Assembly: GCF_037546185.1 (NCBI RefSeq)
Contig: NZ_JAWMWH010000001.1
Coordinates: 372,001 to 436,000, forward strand
Source of the DNA: Nicoliella lavandulae
Lineage (GTDB): Bacteria; Bacillota; Bacilli; Lactobacillales; Lactobacillaceae
Length of the DNA: 64,000 bases
Direction: 5' to 3'
In this document: one piece after another, positions 7,701-17,220 of the stretch
Position numbering within the stretch: position 1 is the first letter of the stretch
Layout of the letters: every line of letters begins with the position of its first letter
Notes under the pieces: generated by a model
Database searches by the model: none
What the model saw: only the letters and a program-made list of their open reading frames with translations
What the model was told of the DNA's origin: nothing
Made by a program: the position numbers and the translations under genes

Positions 7701-8727
7701 TCACCTCTATGTCAACGTCTGTTTGTTGTTCTAAGTATGCTTGTGCGGCAGCAACCTTATCTGTTGTTCCTTCCAACACAATGATCAATCCACCTAAGAA
7801 TTGTTTTTGAATCAACTTGATATCACCAATGATGATATTGGCATTAATGGAAAATTTACGTGAAATTTCAGAGATTAACGGGGTAACGGTTTCGCCATCT
7901 CGATAATTCAACTGAATCAAGCGTTGGCCGGTCTTTAAATGAATGCTGTTGATCAACTCACTTGAAATGTTCAAGTTCGAAGTCGTATTGATAAAGCGCT
8001 TCGTCAATTGATTTTGCGGGTTCGAAAAGACAGCATAAACATTTCCTTGTTCAACAATGCGTCCCTTATCTAAGACCGCAATATCATCACAAATCGATTC
8101 AATCACGTGCATTTCGTGGGTCACAATGATAATCGTAATTCCATAGTCGTGATTTAATTGTTTCAATAAATCTAGAATCGAATCGGTCGTTTCTGGATCC
8201 AATGCACTCGTCGCTTCGTCACAAAGGAGAACTTCTGGGTCATTAACCAACGCCCGCGCGATCGCCACCCGCTGCTTTTGACCACCGGATAGCGCTGCTG
8301 GATAGGCACTGCCCTTATCTGGGAGACCAACTAGTTCTAATAATTTGTTGACCTTATCCGTTACCGTTTGCTTATCTAGTCCCTTGTACTTGATAGGTAG
8401 GGCAATATTTTCAGCAATTGTCCGCCCCGGCATCAAGTTGAACTGTTGAAAAATCATGCTAACCTTACCCCGGAGTTGTAACAAGTCATGATGATTGAGT
8501 TGATTAACCGTTTCATCATTGAACGTTACCGTACCGCTGGTCGGTTTCTCTAATCCATTAATGCAACGAATCAATGTTGACTTCCCAGCACCACTGTAAC
8601 CAATCACCCCAAAGATTTTGCCTTTGGGAATGGCTAAGTCAATATCCTTCAACACGTGGTTGACGCCCGTATCGGTATCAAATGATTTATTTACTTTGTT
8701 AAAATTAATCACGTTTGTTTCTGTCAT
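7684..8727 (-). CDS. metN: Methionine ABC transporter ATP-binding protein
   Basis: 347 residues. Walker A GYSGAGKST (about 42-50), signature LSGGQKQR, Walker B VLLCDEATSALD, and H-loop IIVTHEMHV. After about residue 260 comes the NIL regulatory domain typical of MetN (SEISRKFSINANIIIGDIKL), which binds intracellular methionine in the characterised homologue. Ribosome site AAAGGTGGG precedes ATG. First gene behind the T-box at 8756-9010. Confidence 0.97.
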   Translation of the reverse strand: MTETNVINFNKVNKSFDTDTGVNHVLKDIDLAIPKGKIFGVIGYSGAGKSTLIRCINGLEKPTSGTVTFNDETVNQLNHHDLLQLRGKVSMIFQQFNLMPGRTIAENIALPIKYKGLDKQTVTDKVNKLLELVGLPDKGSAYPAALSGGQKQRVAIARALVNDPEVLLCDEATSALDPETTDSILDLLKQLNHDYGITIIIVTHEMHVIESICDDIAVLDKGRIVEQGNVYAVFSNPQNQLTKRFINTTSNLNISSELINSIHLKTGQRLIQLNYRDGETVTPLISEISRKFSINANIIIGDIKLIQKQFLGGLIIVLEGTTDKVAAAQAYLEQQTDVDIEVIENAK

Positions 8728-8755
8728 TGTTTTATCCCACCTTTGATTGTTAGTA

Positions 8756-9010
8756 CTAAAAAACGCTCCTAAGTCCAGTTATGAACTTAGGGGCGTCATT
8801 AATACGCGGTACCACCCTACTTAACAATCGTGATTGTTATCTTAGGCATCATTACGATGCGCGTCGACTAACGGTGACCAGCCGTAGTTAATTTATCATC
8901 AGACTCATTAACTAATTACTCCAGGACCATCTTCATCAAATCATTTGGGCTGCATCCCATCAACCACAGCTTTCTGAACCAAATGATATGATTACTCATC
9001 CCTTCAACGT
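8756..9010 (-). promoter_or_regulatory. Methionine-responsive T-box leader of metNIQ-luxS
   Basis: Minus-strand T-box: TGGTACCGCG antiterminator element at about 8805-8815, followed by a strong terminator hairpin (8759-8796) with a T-run. In stem I the 5' side GGA-TGAGTAA faces the 3' side TGAAGATGG-TCC; the specifier there is ATG (Met) followed by a purine. Uncharged tRNA-Met would stabilise the antiterminator and allow read-through into metN. A clear promoter is not visible between it and the upstream gene. Confidence 0.9.
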
Positions 9011-9017
9011 AATCGAA

Positions 9018-10163
9018 TTAGTTATTTACGGTCTGCCAAACTTGATCAGCAGTATCAATTACTAGTTTAATCTTCTTCCATTGTTGCTTTTCAGTTAAGT
9101 GATTTCCTTCTTCAGTTGAAGCAAATCCACATTGGGTACTTAATGATAAGTGATCCAATGGTACATATTGTGATGCTTCGTGAATCCGTTTGATTAGATT
9201 AGCGGAATCTTCCAATTCCGGTTTCTTACTGGTAACTAATCCAAGGACCACTTCCTTACCAGGAGTAACTTCCTTTAATGGTGCAAAGTCACCGGAACGT
9301 TGATCATCAAATTCTAGGTAGTAAGCATCAACGTTTTCTTCAGCGAATAACGTGTGGGCAACTGGTTGATAACCACCACTAGCGGCCCAAGTGGATGCAT
9401 AGTTCCCACGGCAAACGTGAGTACTGATTCTAAGGTCATCTGGTAAGTCCTTGATGGCTTCGTTGTTGAAACGAACGTAGAGTTGTTGAAGTTTTTCAAC
9501 ATCTTCATAGTTATCAGTCATCGTCTTCCAGAAATCTTTATCAGCAAGCATGCCCCAAGTACAGTCATCTAACTTCACATCGCGACAACCAACTTCATAA
9601 AGTGCAATGATTAGGTCATGGTAAGCTTGGCCTAAATCATGAATCAATGCATCAGTGTCATCACCGTAAACTCGTTTCAATGCCGCCACGTTTTTAGGTC
9701 CGCGAACTAATTCGGCATAGCATTGAGCTGGTGATGGAATGCTTTGGCGAGCAACGATTGAATCATCGTCCTTTATCAATCCATAGAGGAACTTGTAGGC
9801 TAATAAGTCTGGATGGTTGGGATTAAATTTAATCTTGCCTTCAACTTGTGCTGAGTCATTTCTAGTTTCAAGATCATGGAAGATGTATCCATGTTCTTGT
9901 TTAGTGTGCCGAATCCCTTCAAATCCCCAGAAAGTATCAAGATGCCAGTAACTACGCCGAAATTCACCATCAGTGACAATCTTTAATCCAACTTCTTTTT
10001 CCTTGGCCACCAACTTAGTTATTTCTTCGTTTTCAACTTTAAGGAGTCGATTACGATCAATTTTGTGATCAGCAAAGTCTTTCCGTGCATCCTTTAATTC
10101 TTTTGGTCTTAAAAAGCTTCCTACAATATCATAATGTAATGGTTGTCCTTTAAATTCTGGCAT
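9018..10163 (-). CDS. Core-MetE-like methionine synthase family protein (YxjG/YxjH type)
   Basis: 381 residues, the length of the single-domain B12-independent methionine synthase relatives YxjG/YxjH rather than full MetE (about 750). HYDIVGSFLRPKELKDAR is the family start, IVTDGEFRRSYWHLDTFWGF the glycine-rich core, and STHVCRGNY and LSTQCGFASTEEGN carry the His/Cys zinc ligands. Likely methylates homocysteine or a thiol analogue using a non-canonical methyl donor; the donor cannot be read from sequence. Regulated by its own Met T-box (10194-10472), which supports a methionine role. Confidence 0.88.
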   Translation of the reverse strand: MPEFKGQPLHYDIVGSFLRPKELKDARKDFADHKIDRNRLLKVENEEITKLVAKEKEVGLKIVTDGEFRRSYWHLDTFWGFEGIRHTKQEHGYIFHDLETRNDSAQVEGKIKFNPNHPDLLAYKFLYGLIKDDDSIVARQSIPSPAQCYAELVRGPKNVAALKRVYGDDTDALIHDLGQAYHDLIIALYEVGCRDVKLDDCTWGMLADKDFWKTMTDNYEDVEKLQQLYVRFNNEAIKDLPDDLRISTHVCRGNYASTWAASGGYQPVAHTLFAEENVDAYYLEFDDQRSGDFAPLKEVTPGKEVVLGLVTSKKPELEDSANLIKRIHEASQYVPLDHLSLSTQCGFASTEEGNHLTEKQQWKKIKLVIDTADQVWQTVNN

Positions 10164-10193
10164 ATTAATAACTTCCCTTCAGTTTTAATTCAA

Positions 10194-10472
10194 ATAAAAA
10201 AATCCGCTCCTAGTGTATAACTAGAAGCGGATTCCGCGGTACCATTCTATTTCGATAATTGCTTACACAATTATCCTCACTAACGTCTATCAACGTGTGC
10301 AGTGAATAATGGTTGCCACCCCATCGGCATTTAAATATCAATGCCGCCAAATTACAGGCCATCTTCACGACTATCGAATCGGTCTACTCACAGCAAACGT
10401 AGACTTTCTGAACCATCTTTAATCGTTACTCTCCTGATCATCTTGTTTATTTGAATTCGATTTGATTAATTG
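10194..10472 (-). promoter_or_regulatory. Methionine-responsive T-box leader of the core-MetE-like gene
   Basis: TGGTACCGCGG at 10234-10244 and a terminator (10195-10232) with a seven-T run. Stem I base CAGG/CCTG encloses AGAGTAA on one side and TGAAGATGG on the other, the same layout as the metN leader, giving specifier ATG (Met). The intervening stem carries GGGGTGGCAACC, a second T-box-like string whose role is unclear. Confidence 0.92.
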
Positions 10473-10477
10473 ACTAT

Positions 10478-10506
10478 ATTCTATGAGCATTAACATTGAA
10501 TGTCAA
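10478..10506 (-). promoter_or_regulatory. Sigma-A promoter of the T-box unit
   Basis: -35 TTGACA (10506-10501), 17-bp spacer, -10 TAGAAT (10483-10478), directly upstream of the T-box transcript. Confidence 0.85.
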
Positions 10507-10681
10507 CACTTTTCTAATTATTTTTTAATTTAATTTGTGATCAAGCATTAAAGATAACTCATTATATGGATATAAATGCTGATATAGAAGCATTAACAGG
10601 CAATCACACCTATGGATTATAATTAGTAATCTTTTTGACTTATAAGTTAATAATTAGAATAATATGAACTAAAAATTGTGA

Positions 10682-11365
10682 CTAACCATTTTTTTGTTTT
10701 GGTTTAAGAAGATAATTAATTTGTTCAATTAATTTTATAGTCTGAGATGGAGATAAATCATATTTTTCTTTATGAATCTTTTCACATTCAGGTGGATCTT
10801 CACAAACAAGATACCATTTCATAACCATCCCAAATAATGAATTTACACCACTACTTTCAGTGTATTCATCATTATCGCTATATTTAATCAATACTTGATA
10901 GTATTTAAAATTTTTCTGATTATTAAAGAATTTTTTATAACAATCATCATTTTCATTACTTTTACTTGGAGCTGTGATTTCTTTGACTTCATATTTAAGT
11001 GGTTCTCGTTCAAGTGAATCATGGTTTTCAAAACTAAAGGTATTATTTTCATCAGCTATAATAAGCACATGTAATATCAAATGCTCTACTAAATCACAAT
11101 TAACCATATAATCACTACTATCCCATTTTTTTAGCTCATTCTTGCTTACTCCATTAATCTTATTCTCTTTTCTTATTTTATTTTTATTAATATTTGGGAC
11201 AATAAATTCCATAATATGATGTTTATAAAAGCCTATTTTTTCTTTTTTGCTTTTAGGCTTACCATTTTTATGTATAACCTTATAAACTGCTTCTTTGTAT
11301 GAATTTGATTTAATAAGATTCATATAATAACTAAGCTCTTTTTTACTGGAGTCGATAATAATCAC
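10682..11365 (-). CDS. AT-rich HNH-like putative nuclease
   Basis: 227 residues. FYKHHIMEFIVPN followed 30-odd residues later by MVNCDLVEHLILHVLIIAD echoes the phage-type HNH pattern HHI-x-P ... N-x-V-x-L-x-x-x-EH-x-x-x-H-x-LL: the paired His, the NC-x-L-V-EH and the last His are all in place. The C-terminal half (SSGVNSLFGMVMKWYLVCED) has no match I recognise. Coding sequence is much more AT-rich than its neighbours and is flanked by gene-free AT-rich DNA, suggesting acquisition. HNH assignment is moderate; activity untested. Confidence 0.5.
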   Translation of the reverse strand: MIIIDSSKKELSYYMNLIKSNSYKEAVYKVIHKNGKPKSKKEKIGFYKHHIMEFIVPNINKNKIRKENKINGVSKNELKKWDSSDYMVNCDLVEHLILHVLIIADENNTFSFENHDSLEREPLKYEVKEITAPSKSNENDDCYKKFFNNQKNFKYYQVLIKYSDNDEYTESSGVNSLFGMVMKWYLVCEDPPECEKIHKEKYDLSPSQTIKLIEQINYLLKPKQKNG

Positions 11366-11581
11366 ATCCTTTAATTTTATTATATTTTAACGTCATCCAT
11401 TTAAGTGTAAACATCATTTTCTAACATATTAAACATAAATTTAATTATGCATTATATTATCATTAATTTTTAATTATACATCCTATTATAATCCAAAATA
11501 CATAATCATCAATGAATTTTAAAATTATCCACTAAGTGCAAGTAACTGAGTTAACACATTTTATAACAATTTATATGTCAC
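11366..11581. other. AT-rich gene-free spacer
   Basis: No open frame, hairpin of note or promoter with both hexamers was found. It joins the putative nuclease to the decayed binding-protein remnant. Confidence 0.5.
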
Positions 11582-11926
11582 AATTTTAAATTAGTCATCC
11601 CTTTTGCTGCATTTAGTACTAACAGTGAACCAACCCCTACTGGGATGTTCGGTTCATCAGCAGCCTTTAACATGGGTCACTTTGCTAACAAGAAGAACGA
11701 TCAATTGCTAGCTAACATGAACAATGATAAAGCATGGAACCAATCATACAGAGTTCAACAATTCAAGGATTGGCAAAAGTTCATGAACGATCAAACCGCT
11801 TACGCACCTAACGGATTCTCACTTAGTTGGGCGCCAGTTAACAAGCGGGTGGTTAACTACACTACCTCTCCTGCTAACAACTACTTCTGGAACAGTCTTC
11901 AATTAGACAGTGCTACTATCAAGTAG
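11582..11926 (+). pseudogene. C-terminal remnant of a peptide-binding lipoprotein (OppA family)
   Basis: The open frame from about 11582, with internal ATG at 11645, encodes PFAAFSTNSEPTPTGMFGSS, HFANKKNDQLLANMNND, NDQTAYAPNGFSLSW and a C-terminal FWNSLQLDSATIK. This is the last ~110 residues of an extracellular solute-binding protein family 5 member (normally about 540). No start, ribosome site or N-terminal two thirds remain. The terminator behind it is intact. Related intact genes lie at 32993 and 46674. Confidence 0.8.
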
Positions 11927-11938
11927 TTAAGCGTAAAC

Positions 11939-11967
11939 AAAAAGACGAGCAAACGCTCGTCTTTTTG
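11939..11967. terminator. Bidirectional intrinsic terminator
   Basis: AAAAAGACGAGC and GCTCGTCTTTTT around aaac, T-tracts on both strands; between the remnant and the convergent dehydrogenase. Confidence 0.9.
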
Positions 11968-11972
11968 TTTGC

Positions 11973-12935
11973 CTAATAACCCTTACTAAAATCAACTTGG
12001 TTAATTGCCACGGTACCATCTTGTTTAAATTGTTGTAGATTCTTTTCCAAGATGGCTAACGCTTCATCCATGTATTCAGCATGTAGTCCTGAGATATGCG
12101 AAGTAATGAGCACATTGGGTTCACGCCATAGTGGATCATCAGCTGGTAGTGGTTCTGGGTCGGTAACGTCTAACCCAGCCGCCCCCAAGCGATGATCTTG
12201 AATGGCAGCTAATAGGTCAGCAGTATTTGTACTTGGCCCCCGTCCAATACTTAAGAAAATCGGTTGATTGGTTAATCGATTGAAGAAGTCAGCATTGTAT
12301 AAATTAGTTGTCGCTGGCGTTAATGGTAATGCATTCACAATGATGTCGGCGCCAGTAATTAGTGGATTATCTAAATCGTCAGTGCTGGCGGTTTGTTTGA
12401 AGGCTGCAGCGGGATGGCCACTGTGGTTCACCCCAATTGGGTTGGCTCCAAATGCATCTAATAGTTCTGCAATCCGACTCCCAATGTGCCCGGTTCCAAA
12501 GATAACCGCATTTTTATTTTTAATCATCTTTAATTGATGGGTTGGTTTAAGCCAACCTTGGGCACGCGCTGCTTCATTTAAGAACCGGTATTGACTTAGG
12601 ATCATTCCCACTGTCGATTCAGCAATGGGTTCGGCATGAATTCCCTTTACGGTTGTCAATATCACATTATGCGCTTGGAGTTGCTTAAGTGGTAAGTAGT
12701 CGACGCCAGCTGAAAGGGCTTGAACCCATTTCAAACGTGAATTAGGACTCGCTAACATTTGATCTAATAATTTACCATCGTAACCTACCAGTACATCAAT
12801 TTGATCTAAATCAATATCTGGATGTTCCACATTATAATAAACATGATCATTCGCAAAACTATGGTTAGCAGCAAAACTCTGCTTAATATCATCAATATTA
12901 AAATTAGAATTTGGAACTGCAACTAAAATATTCAT
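11973..12935 (-). CDS. D-2-hydroxyacid dehydrogenase family protein
   Basis: 320 residues. AVIFGTGHIGSRIAELLDAFG is the NAD(P) loop; catalytic Arg in LSIGRGPSTNTADL, Glu in DVTDPEPLPADDPLW and His in ITSHISGLH are all present. Length and order fit the D-isomer-specific 2-hydroxyacid dehydrogenase family (glyoxylate/hydroxypyruvate-reductase-like branch). Substrate not determinable. Start ATG has a nearby AAAGAGGTGA. Single gene. Confidence 0.88.
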   Translation of the reverse strand: MNILVAVPNSNFNIDDIKQSFAANHSFANDHVYYNVEHPDIDLDQIDVLVGYDGKLLDQMLASPNSRLKWVQALSAGVDYLPLKQLQAHNVILTTVKGIHAEPIAESTVGMILSQYRFLNEAARAQGWLKPTHQLKMIKNKNAVIFGTGHIGSRIAELLDAFGANPIGVNHSGHPAAAFKQTASTDDLDNPLITGADIIVNALPLTPATTNLYNADFFNRLTNQPIFLSIGRGPSTNTADLLAAIQDHRLGAAGLDVTDPEPLPADDPLWREPNVLITSHISGLHAEYMDEALAILEKNLQQFKQDGTVAINQVDFSKGY

Positions 12936-13034
12936 TTATATCACCTCTTTAATAATTTACGCTAATTTAATTGGCAGCTCAATCATATTGAATGCATAAA
13001 TATAATATACATCCAGGAGTGCTTTATTCATTTA

Positions 13035-13054
13035 TAAAGCATATATATTCAAAT
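13035..13054 (+). promoter_or_regulatory. Candidate ARG box
   Basis: On the minus strand TTGAATATATATGC resembles the ArgR consensus TNTGAATWWWWATTCANA. It lies about 40 bases upstream of the arg promoter -35. Supports arginine repression; binding unproven. Confidence 0.45.
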
Positions 13055-13090
13055 ATGTTCAAATAATCAGAATAAAAATACAAAAAAGTG

Positions 13091-13119
13091 TTGATTTTAT
13101 AAAATGGCAGTGTTATATT
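13091..13119 (+). promoter_or_regulatory. arg operon promoter
   Basis: -35 TTGATT (13091-13096), 17-bp spacer, extended -10 TGtTATATT (13111-13119). Confidence 0.8.
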
Positions 13120-13145
13120 ATGTATAACAATTCAAATAAACAACG

Positions 13146-13170
13146 ATATATACAATTTATTTGTATATAT
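13146..13170 (+). repeat. Perfect inverted repeat in arg leader
   Basis: Arms ATATATACAA (13146-13155) and TTGTATATAT (13161-13170) around a five-base loop, between the promoter and the argF ribosome site. Could be a second ArgR operator or an RNA hairpin. Confidence 0.6.
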
Positions 13171-13191
13171 GACCCAAACGGAGGTAACATT

Positions 13192-14229
13192 ATGCAAAAT
13201 CAGTTCGACTTTTTTTCAAATCAATTTTACGGTAAAAGCTTGTTAGCCGAAACCGATCTTACACCTAGCGAAATGGAATACTTAGTGGACTTTGGTCTTC
13301 ATTTAAAGGCCGAATCCAAACGCAACGTTCACACCAAATACTTAGCCGATAAAAATATCGCCCTTGTTTTTGAAAAGAATTCAACTCGGACTCGATCTGC
13401 ATTTACCACCGCTGCATTTGAATTAGGCGCTAATCCAGTATTTCTAGGTAACAACGATATTCACATTGGTCATAAAGAATCCGTTGCTGATACCGCTAAG
13501 GTATTAGGCAGCATGTATGACGGAATTGAATTTCGGGGTTATAACCAATCAGATGTTGAAACGCTTGCTAAATATTCAGGCGTTCCCGTTTGGAACGGAT
13601 TGACCGATGCTTGGCATCCAACCCAAACCATTCCCGATTTAATTACGATTAAGGAAAACTTTGGTAGCTTCGATGGAATTAAACTAGCTTATCTTGGTGA
13701 CGGTCGTAACAACGTTGCGCACAGTCTTTTAGTTGGTTGTGCAATGGTCGGCATTAACGTTGCCATTGTCAGTCCTGAAGAATTAATGCCAGCAGATGAT
13801 GTGATCGATATTGCCAAACAATACGCTCAACAAAGCGGTGCCAAAATTGAAATCACTAGTGATCTCGCATCTGGACTAAAGGGTGCTAACGTAGTCACAA
13901 CAGACGTCTGGGTTTCAATGGGTGAAGATAACTGGCAAGAACGGATTGGCATGCTCAAGCCATACCAAGTTAACATGCACGCCTTAGAACTAACAGGTAA
14001 TCTTGATGGCAAGTTAATCGTTATGCATTGCCTTCCCGCCTTCCATGATTTAAATACGGAAGTTGGTAAAGAAATCTACGTTAATTATCAAATCTCAGAA
14101 ATGGAAATCACCGATGAAGTGTTCAACAGTAAGTATGCACGTCAATTTGACGAAGCTGAAAACAGAAAGCACGGTATCAAAGCTATCATGGCAGCGACAC
14201 TCGGTAGTATGTATATCCCCCATATTTAG
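13192..14229 (+). CDS. argF: Ornithine carbamoyltransferase
   Basis: 345 residues from ATG 13192, which has GGAGG at 13180-13184; an in-frame upstream ATG at 13120 lies in the promoter region and is rejected. STRTRSAF is the carbamoyl-phosphate motif, NGLTDAWHPTQTIPDL the central motif, and MHCLPAFHD the ornithine-binding HCLP motif. Forms citrulline from ornithine and carbamoyl phosphate. First gene of argF-C-J-B-D, so here biosynthetic use is more likely than the catabolic ADI pathway. Confidence 0.95.
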   Translation: MQNQFDFFSNQFYGKSLLAETDLTPSEMEYLVDFGLHLKAESKRNVHTKYLADKNIALVFEKNSTRTRSAFTTAAFELGANPVFLGNNDIHIGHKESVADTAKVLGSMYDGIEFRGYNQSDVETLAKYSGVPVWNGLTDAWHPTQTIPDLITIKENFGSFDGIKLAYLGDGRNNVAHSLLVGCAMVGINVAIVSPEELMPADDVIDIAKQYAQQSGAKIEITSDLASGLKGANVVTTDVWVSMGEDNWQERIGMLKPYQVNMHALELTGNLDGKLIVMHCLPAFHDLNTEVGKEIYVNYQISEMEITDEVFNSKYARQFDEAENRKHGIKAIMAATLGSMYIPHI

Positions 14230-14247
14230 TTGAAAGGAAGTTTTCAC

Positions 14248-15273
14248 ATGCAAGTTGCAATTATCGGCATTACTGGTTATGCCGGCATGGTGCTTTACGG
14301 TCTCTTAAAAAAGCATCCTGGCATCATTCAAATTAACTTATACCAACACGACTTAATTGAACCAACTCCATTAGAAGAATTGGCTCCCCAATACGAAAAT
14401 ACAAATAAAGCGGTCCAACCATACGACAGCGCTGAAATCATTAAAAATAATGATGCGGTTTTCTTTGCTACACCAGCGGGCGTGACATCTAAATTAGCCC
14501 AACCATTCTTAGACGCAGATTTTCCAGTTATTGATTTATCTGGCGACTTTCGGTTAAAAAATGGCGCTGAATATGAAAAGTGGTACCATAAACCAGCTGC
14601 CGATAACGATGAACTGGCTAAATCATATTATGGTCTAGCGGACTTAAGTACCAATCCTGGCAAGAACTACATTGCTAACCCTGGTTGTTACGCTACTTCA
14701 GTACTTTTGGGATTAGCCCCATTGGTACAAAGTGATTTGATCGATCCAGATAGCATTGTTATTGATGCTAAATCTGGTTTATCAGGTGCCGGTAAACAGC
14801 TCAGTGAATCTAGTCACTTCATACAATCAAATGAAAACTTACAAATTTACAAACCCAATGAGCATAAGCATATTCCAGAAATTATGGCCCAACTAAAGCA
14901 GTGGAACCCAAAGGTCGACCACATTCAATTTATGACCACCCTAGTGCCTATTAACCGGGGGATCATGAGTTCCATCTACGTTAAAGTTAAGCCAGGCGTC
15001 ACTGAAGCTATGATTAAAGAACATTTTGAAAATGTCTATCATAGTAGTAAGTTCGTCAAAATTTATAACCATCTTCCAACCATCAAGGGAGTCGTTGGGA
15101 CTAATGAATGCCATATTGGATTAAGTTATAACCCAACCACGCATTACTTATTAGTTGATAGCGTAATTGACAACATGATTAAGGGCGCCGCCGGGCAAGC
15201 CATTCAAAACTTTAACCAGTTATTTGCATTTGATGCAGACTTCGGCCTCCAACTTAATCCAGTTTTACCATAG
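14248..15273 (+). CDS. argC: N-acetyl-gamma-glutamyl-phosphate reductase
   Basis: 341 residues from ATG 14248 (AAAGGAAG at 14233-14240; a TTG at 14230 is in frame but sits before that site). GITGYAGMVLYGLL is the NADP loop, NPGCYATSVLLGL holds the catalytic Cys, and NEHKHIPEI the catalytic His region. Reduces the acylphosphate made by ArgB. Eighteen bases after argF. Confidence 0.97.
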   Translation: MQVAIIGITGYAGMVLYGLLKKHPGIIQINLYQHDLIEPTPLEELAPQYENTNKAVQPYDSAEIIKNNDAVFFATPAGVTSKLAQPFLDADFPVIDLSGDFRLKNGAEYEKWYHKPAADNDELAKSYYGLADLSTNPGKNYIANPGCYATSVLLGLAPLVQSDLIDPDSIVIDAKSGLSGAGKQLSESSHFIQSNENLQIYKPNEHKHIPEIMAQLKQWNPKVDHIQFMTTLVPINRGIMSSIYVKVKPGVTEAMIKEHFENVYHSSKFVKIYNHLPTIKGVVGTNECHIGLSYNPTTHYLLVDSVIDNMIKGAAGQAIQNFNQLFAFDADFGLQLNPVLP

Positions 15274-15285
15274 GAGGAATTCATC

Positions 15286-16473
15286 ATGAAAGTAATTGAT
15301 TTTAAGTGGCCCAACGGGTTTAAATCCGGTGCCGTTCATGCTGGCTTTAAAGCTGGCGACCAATTAGACCTTAGTTGGTTAGTCTCAGATACCATCAGTG
15401 CCGCAGCAGGTGTTTACACTAAGAACCAGTTTCAAGCTGCTCCCGTTCAAGTGACTAAACACACCATTAATTTAGTCCACCAGTTAAAAGCCATTATCAT
15501 TAACAGTGGGAACGCGAATTCGTTTACAGGTGATCAGGGAATCACTAACGCCCATCGCGAAGCTGAATTAGTTGGTAAGAAGTTGAATGTAGATCCTAAA
15601 TTAATCGGAGTGGCTTCTACTGGAATCATCGGTAAGCAACTGGACATGACAACCTTTACCGATGGTTTAGATCAACTCACCCTCTCCGATAGCATTGATG
15701 CTCCAGAAGCCATCATCACTACCGATACGACTTCTAAAAAGGTCTGTGTTGAAACGCAAATCGATGGTCATCCCGTTACAGTGACTGGGTTTGCAAAGGG
15801 CTCTGGAATGATTCACCCTAACATGGGGACTACCCTTGGCTTCATTGCCACTGATGCTGCAGTTGATAAGGACACCCTTCAACAACTATTAAGTGCTAAG
15901 ATCGTTAATTCATTCAACCAAATTACGGTAGATGGTTGTATGTCCACTAACGACATGGTATTAACGATGGCGAATGGCGCTGCCGGTAACCAAACCATTA
16001 CTGCTAGTCATCCCGAGTATGCACAATTTGTAGATGCATTTACCTACGTTTTAACTAGCTTAGCCAAAATGGTGGCTAAAGATGGCGAAGGTTCATCTAA
16101 GTTCGTTGAAGTTGATGTCCACCACGCTGCTAACCAAGCGGATGCCAATCACGTTGCACGGGCAATCGTGGGTTCTAACTTGATTAAAGCAATGTTGTTT
16201 GGTGAAGACGCTAACTGGGGACGGGTCGTTCAAGCCCTAGGGCAAACAGATGCCCAAATTAACCTAACTGGGTTAGCCATTTCAATTGCCGGAGTTCAAA
16301 TCATCAAAAATAGTCAACTTCAGCCCGTTAATATGGATGCATTAAGAAAGTTGCTTGGCCAAGACCACATATTAATTGAAGTGGATTTAGGTAGTGGTGA
16401 CTTTAGCGGGGTTGCATGGGGATGTGACCTTACTTATAAATACGTTGAAATTAACGCAGCTTACGAGGAGTGA
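15286..16473 (+). CDS. argJ: Bifunctional ornithine acetyltransferase / N-acetylglutamate synthase
   Basis: 395 residues. The autocleavage site region is KGSGMIHPNMGTTLGFIATD; the nucleophile Thr follows MG. The C-terminal half ends in LTYKYVEINAAYEE, typical of the family. Transfers acetyl from N-acetylornithine to glutamate, closing the acetyl cycle; some members also use acetyl-CoA. Ribosome site TAGGAGGAA. Twelve bases after argC. Confidence 0.96.
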   Translation: MKVIDFKWPNGFKSGAVHAGFKAGDQLDLSWLVSDTISAAAGVYTKNQFQAAPVQVTKHTINLVHQLKAIIINSGNANSFTGDQGITNAHREAELVGKKLNVDPKLIGVASTGIIGKQLDMTTFTDGLDQLTLSDSIDAPEAIITTDTTSKKVCVETQIDGHPVTVTGFAKGSGMIHPNMGTTLGFIATDAAVDKDTLQQLLSAKIVNSFNQITVDGCMSTNDMVLTMANGAAGNQTITASHPEYAQFVDAFTYVLTSLAKMVAKDGEGSSKFVEVDVHHAANQADANHVARAIVGSNLIKAMLFGEDANWGRVVQALGQTDAQINLTGLAISIAGVQIIKNSQLQPVNMDALRKLLGQDHILIEVDLGSGDFSGVAWGCDLTYKYVEINAAYEE

Positions 16474-16478
16474 TCATC

Positions 16479-17204
16479 ATGATTGTAATTAAAATTGGGG
16501 GGAATTCAGTTAAAAGCCTAGACGATGCCTTTTTCCAACAGATTGCTAAATTGCAGGATGCTGGAGAATCGATATTGATCGTTCATGGTGGCGGAAAATT
16601 AATTTCCCAATGTGGTGAATTCATCGGCCACCCTGCCAATAAAATTAATGGAATTCGGGTAACTGATCCCCAAATGATGGCAATTACGGATAATGTCTTA
16701 ACAAAGATAATTCAACCTGAATTACATAGACAACTTGCCGCCCACGGCATTAGCAGTAATATGATGAATGCAAGTGAAATTCCATTTGTTAGTGGTGATT
16801 ACATCGACCGCGCTAAGTATGGTGAAGTTGGCAATATCAAATCACTTGCTGCTGGCTACTTTGATGTAATGACAAATCATTCTGTGGGGCTCTGTGCATC
16901 CATTGCTACAGGCGTTCAAAACCAAAAATTGAACGTGAATGCGGATACTGCAGCAGCTGAAATTGCTAGTTTACTCCATGCTGACCAACTCATATTGCTG
17001 ACGGACGTCCCAGGCGTCATGCTAGATGATGCGGTCCTTACCCAGTTAGATCATCAAACTGCTCAGCAGTTATTTGAAAGCAAAAAGCTGGTGAATGGGA
17101 TGATTCCAAAGGTCAATGCCGCCTTTAGTGCACTAGATCATGGCATTGATAATATTTCGATTACTAATAATTTAAGCCACGTCGGCACTGCCATCGTGAG
17201 CTAG
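16479..17204 (+). CDS. argB: N-acetylglutamate kinase
   Basis: 241 residues from ATG 16479 with GAGGAG at 16465-16470; an in-frame GTG at 16470 overlaps that site and is rejected. MIVIKIGGNSV is the nucleotide-binding start, ILIVHGGGKLISQCGE the acetylglutamate site, LNVNADTAAAEIA and GVMLDD further conserved parts. Phosphorylates N-acetylglutamate. ArgJ stop and argB start are five bases apart. Confidence 0.96.
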   Translation: MIVIKIGGNSVKSLDDAFFQQIAKLQDAGESILIVHGGGKLISQCGEFIGHPANKINGIRVTDPQMMAITDNVLTKIIQPELHRQLAAHGISSNMMNASEIPFVSGDYIDRAKYGEVGNIKSLAAGYFDVMTNHSVGLCASIATGVQNQKLNVNADTAAAEIASLLHADQLILLTDVPGVMLDDAVLTQLDHQTAQQLFESKKLVNGMIPKVNAAFSALDHGIDNISITNNLSHVGTAIVS

Positions 17205-17220
17205 AACGGAGCGATTTATA

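Noticed and set aside
9314..9508. Minus-strand 64-codon ORF within the core-MetE-like gene
   Set aside because: Shadow frame of an obvious gene.
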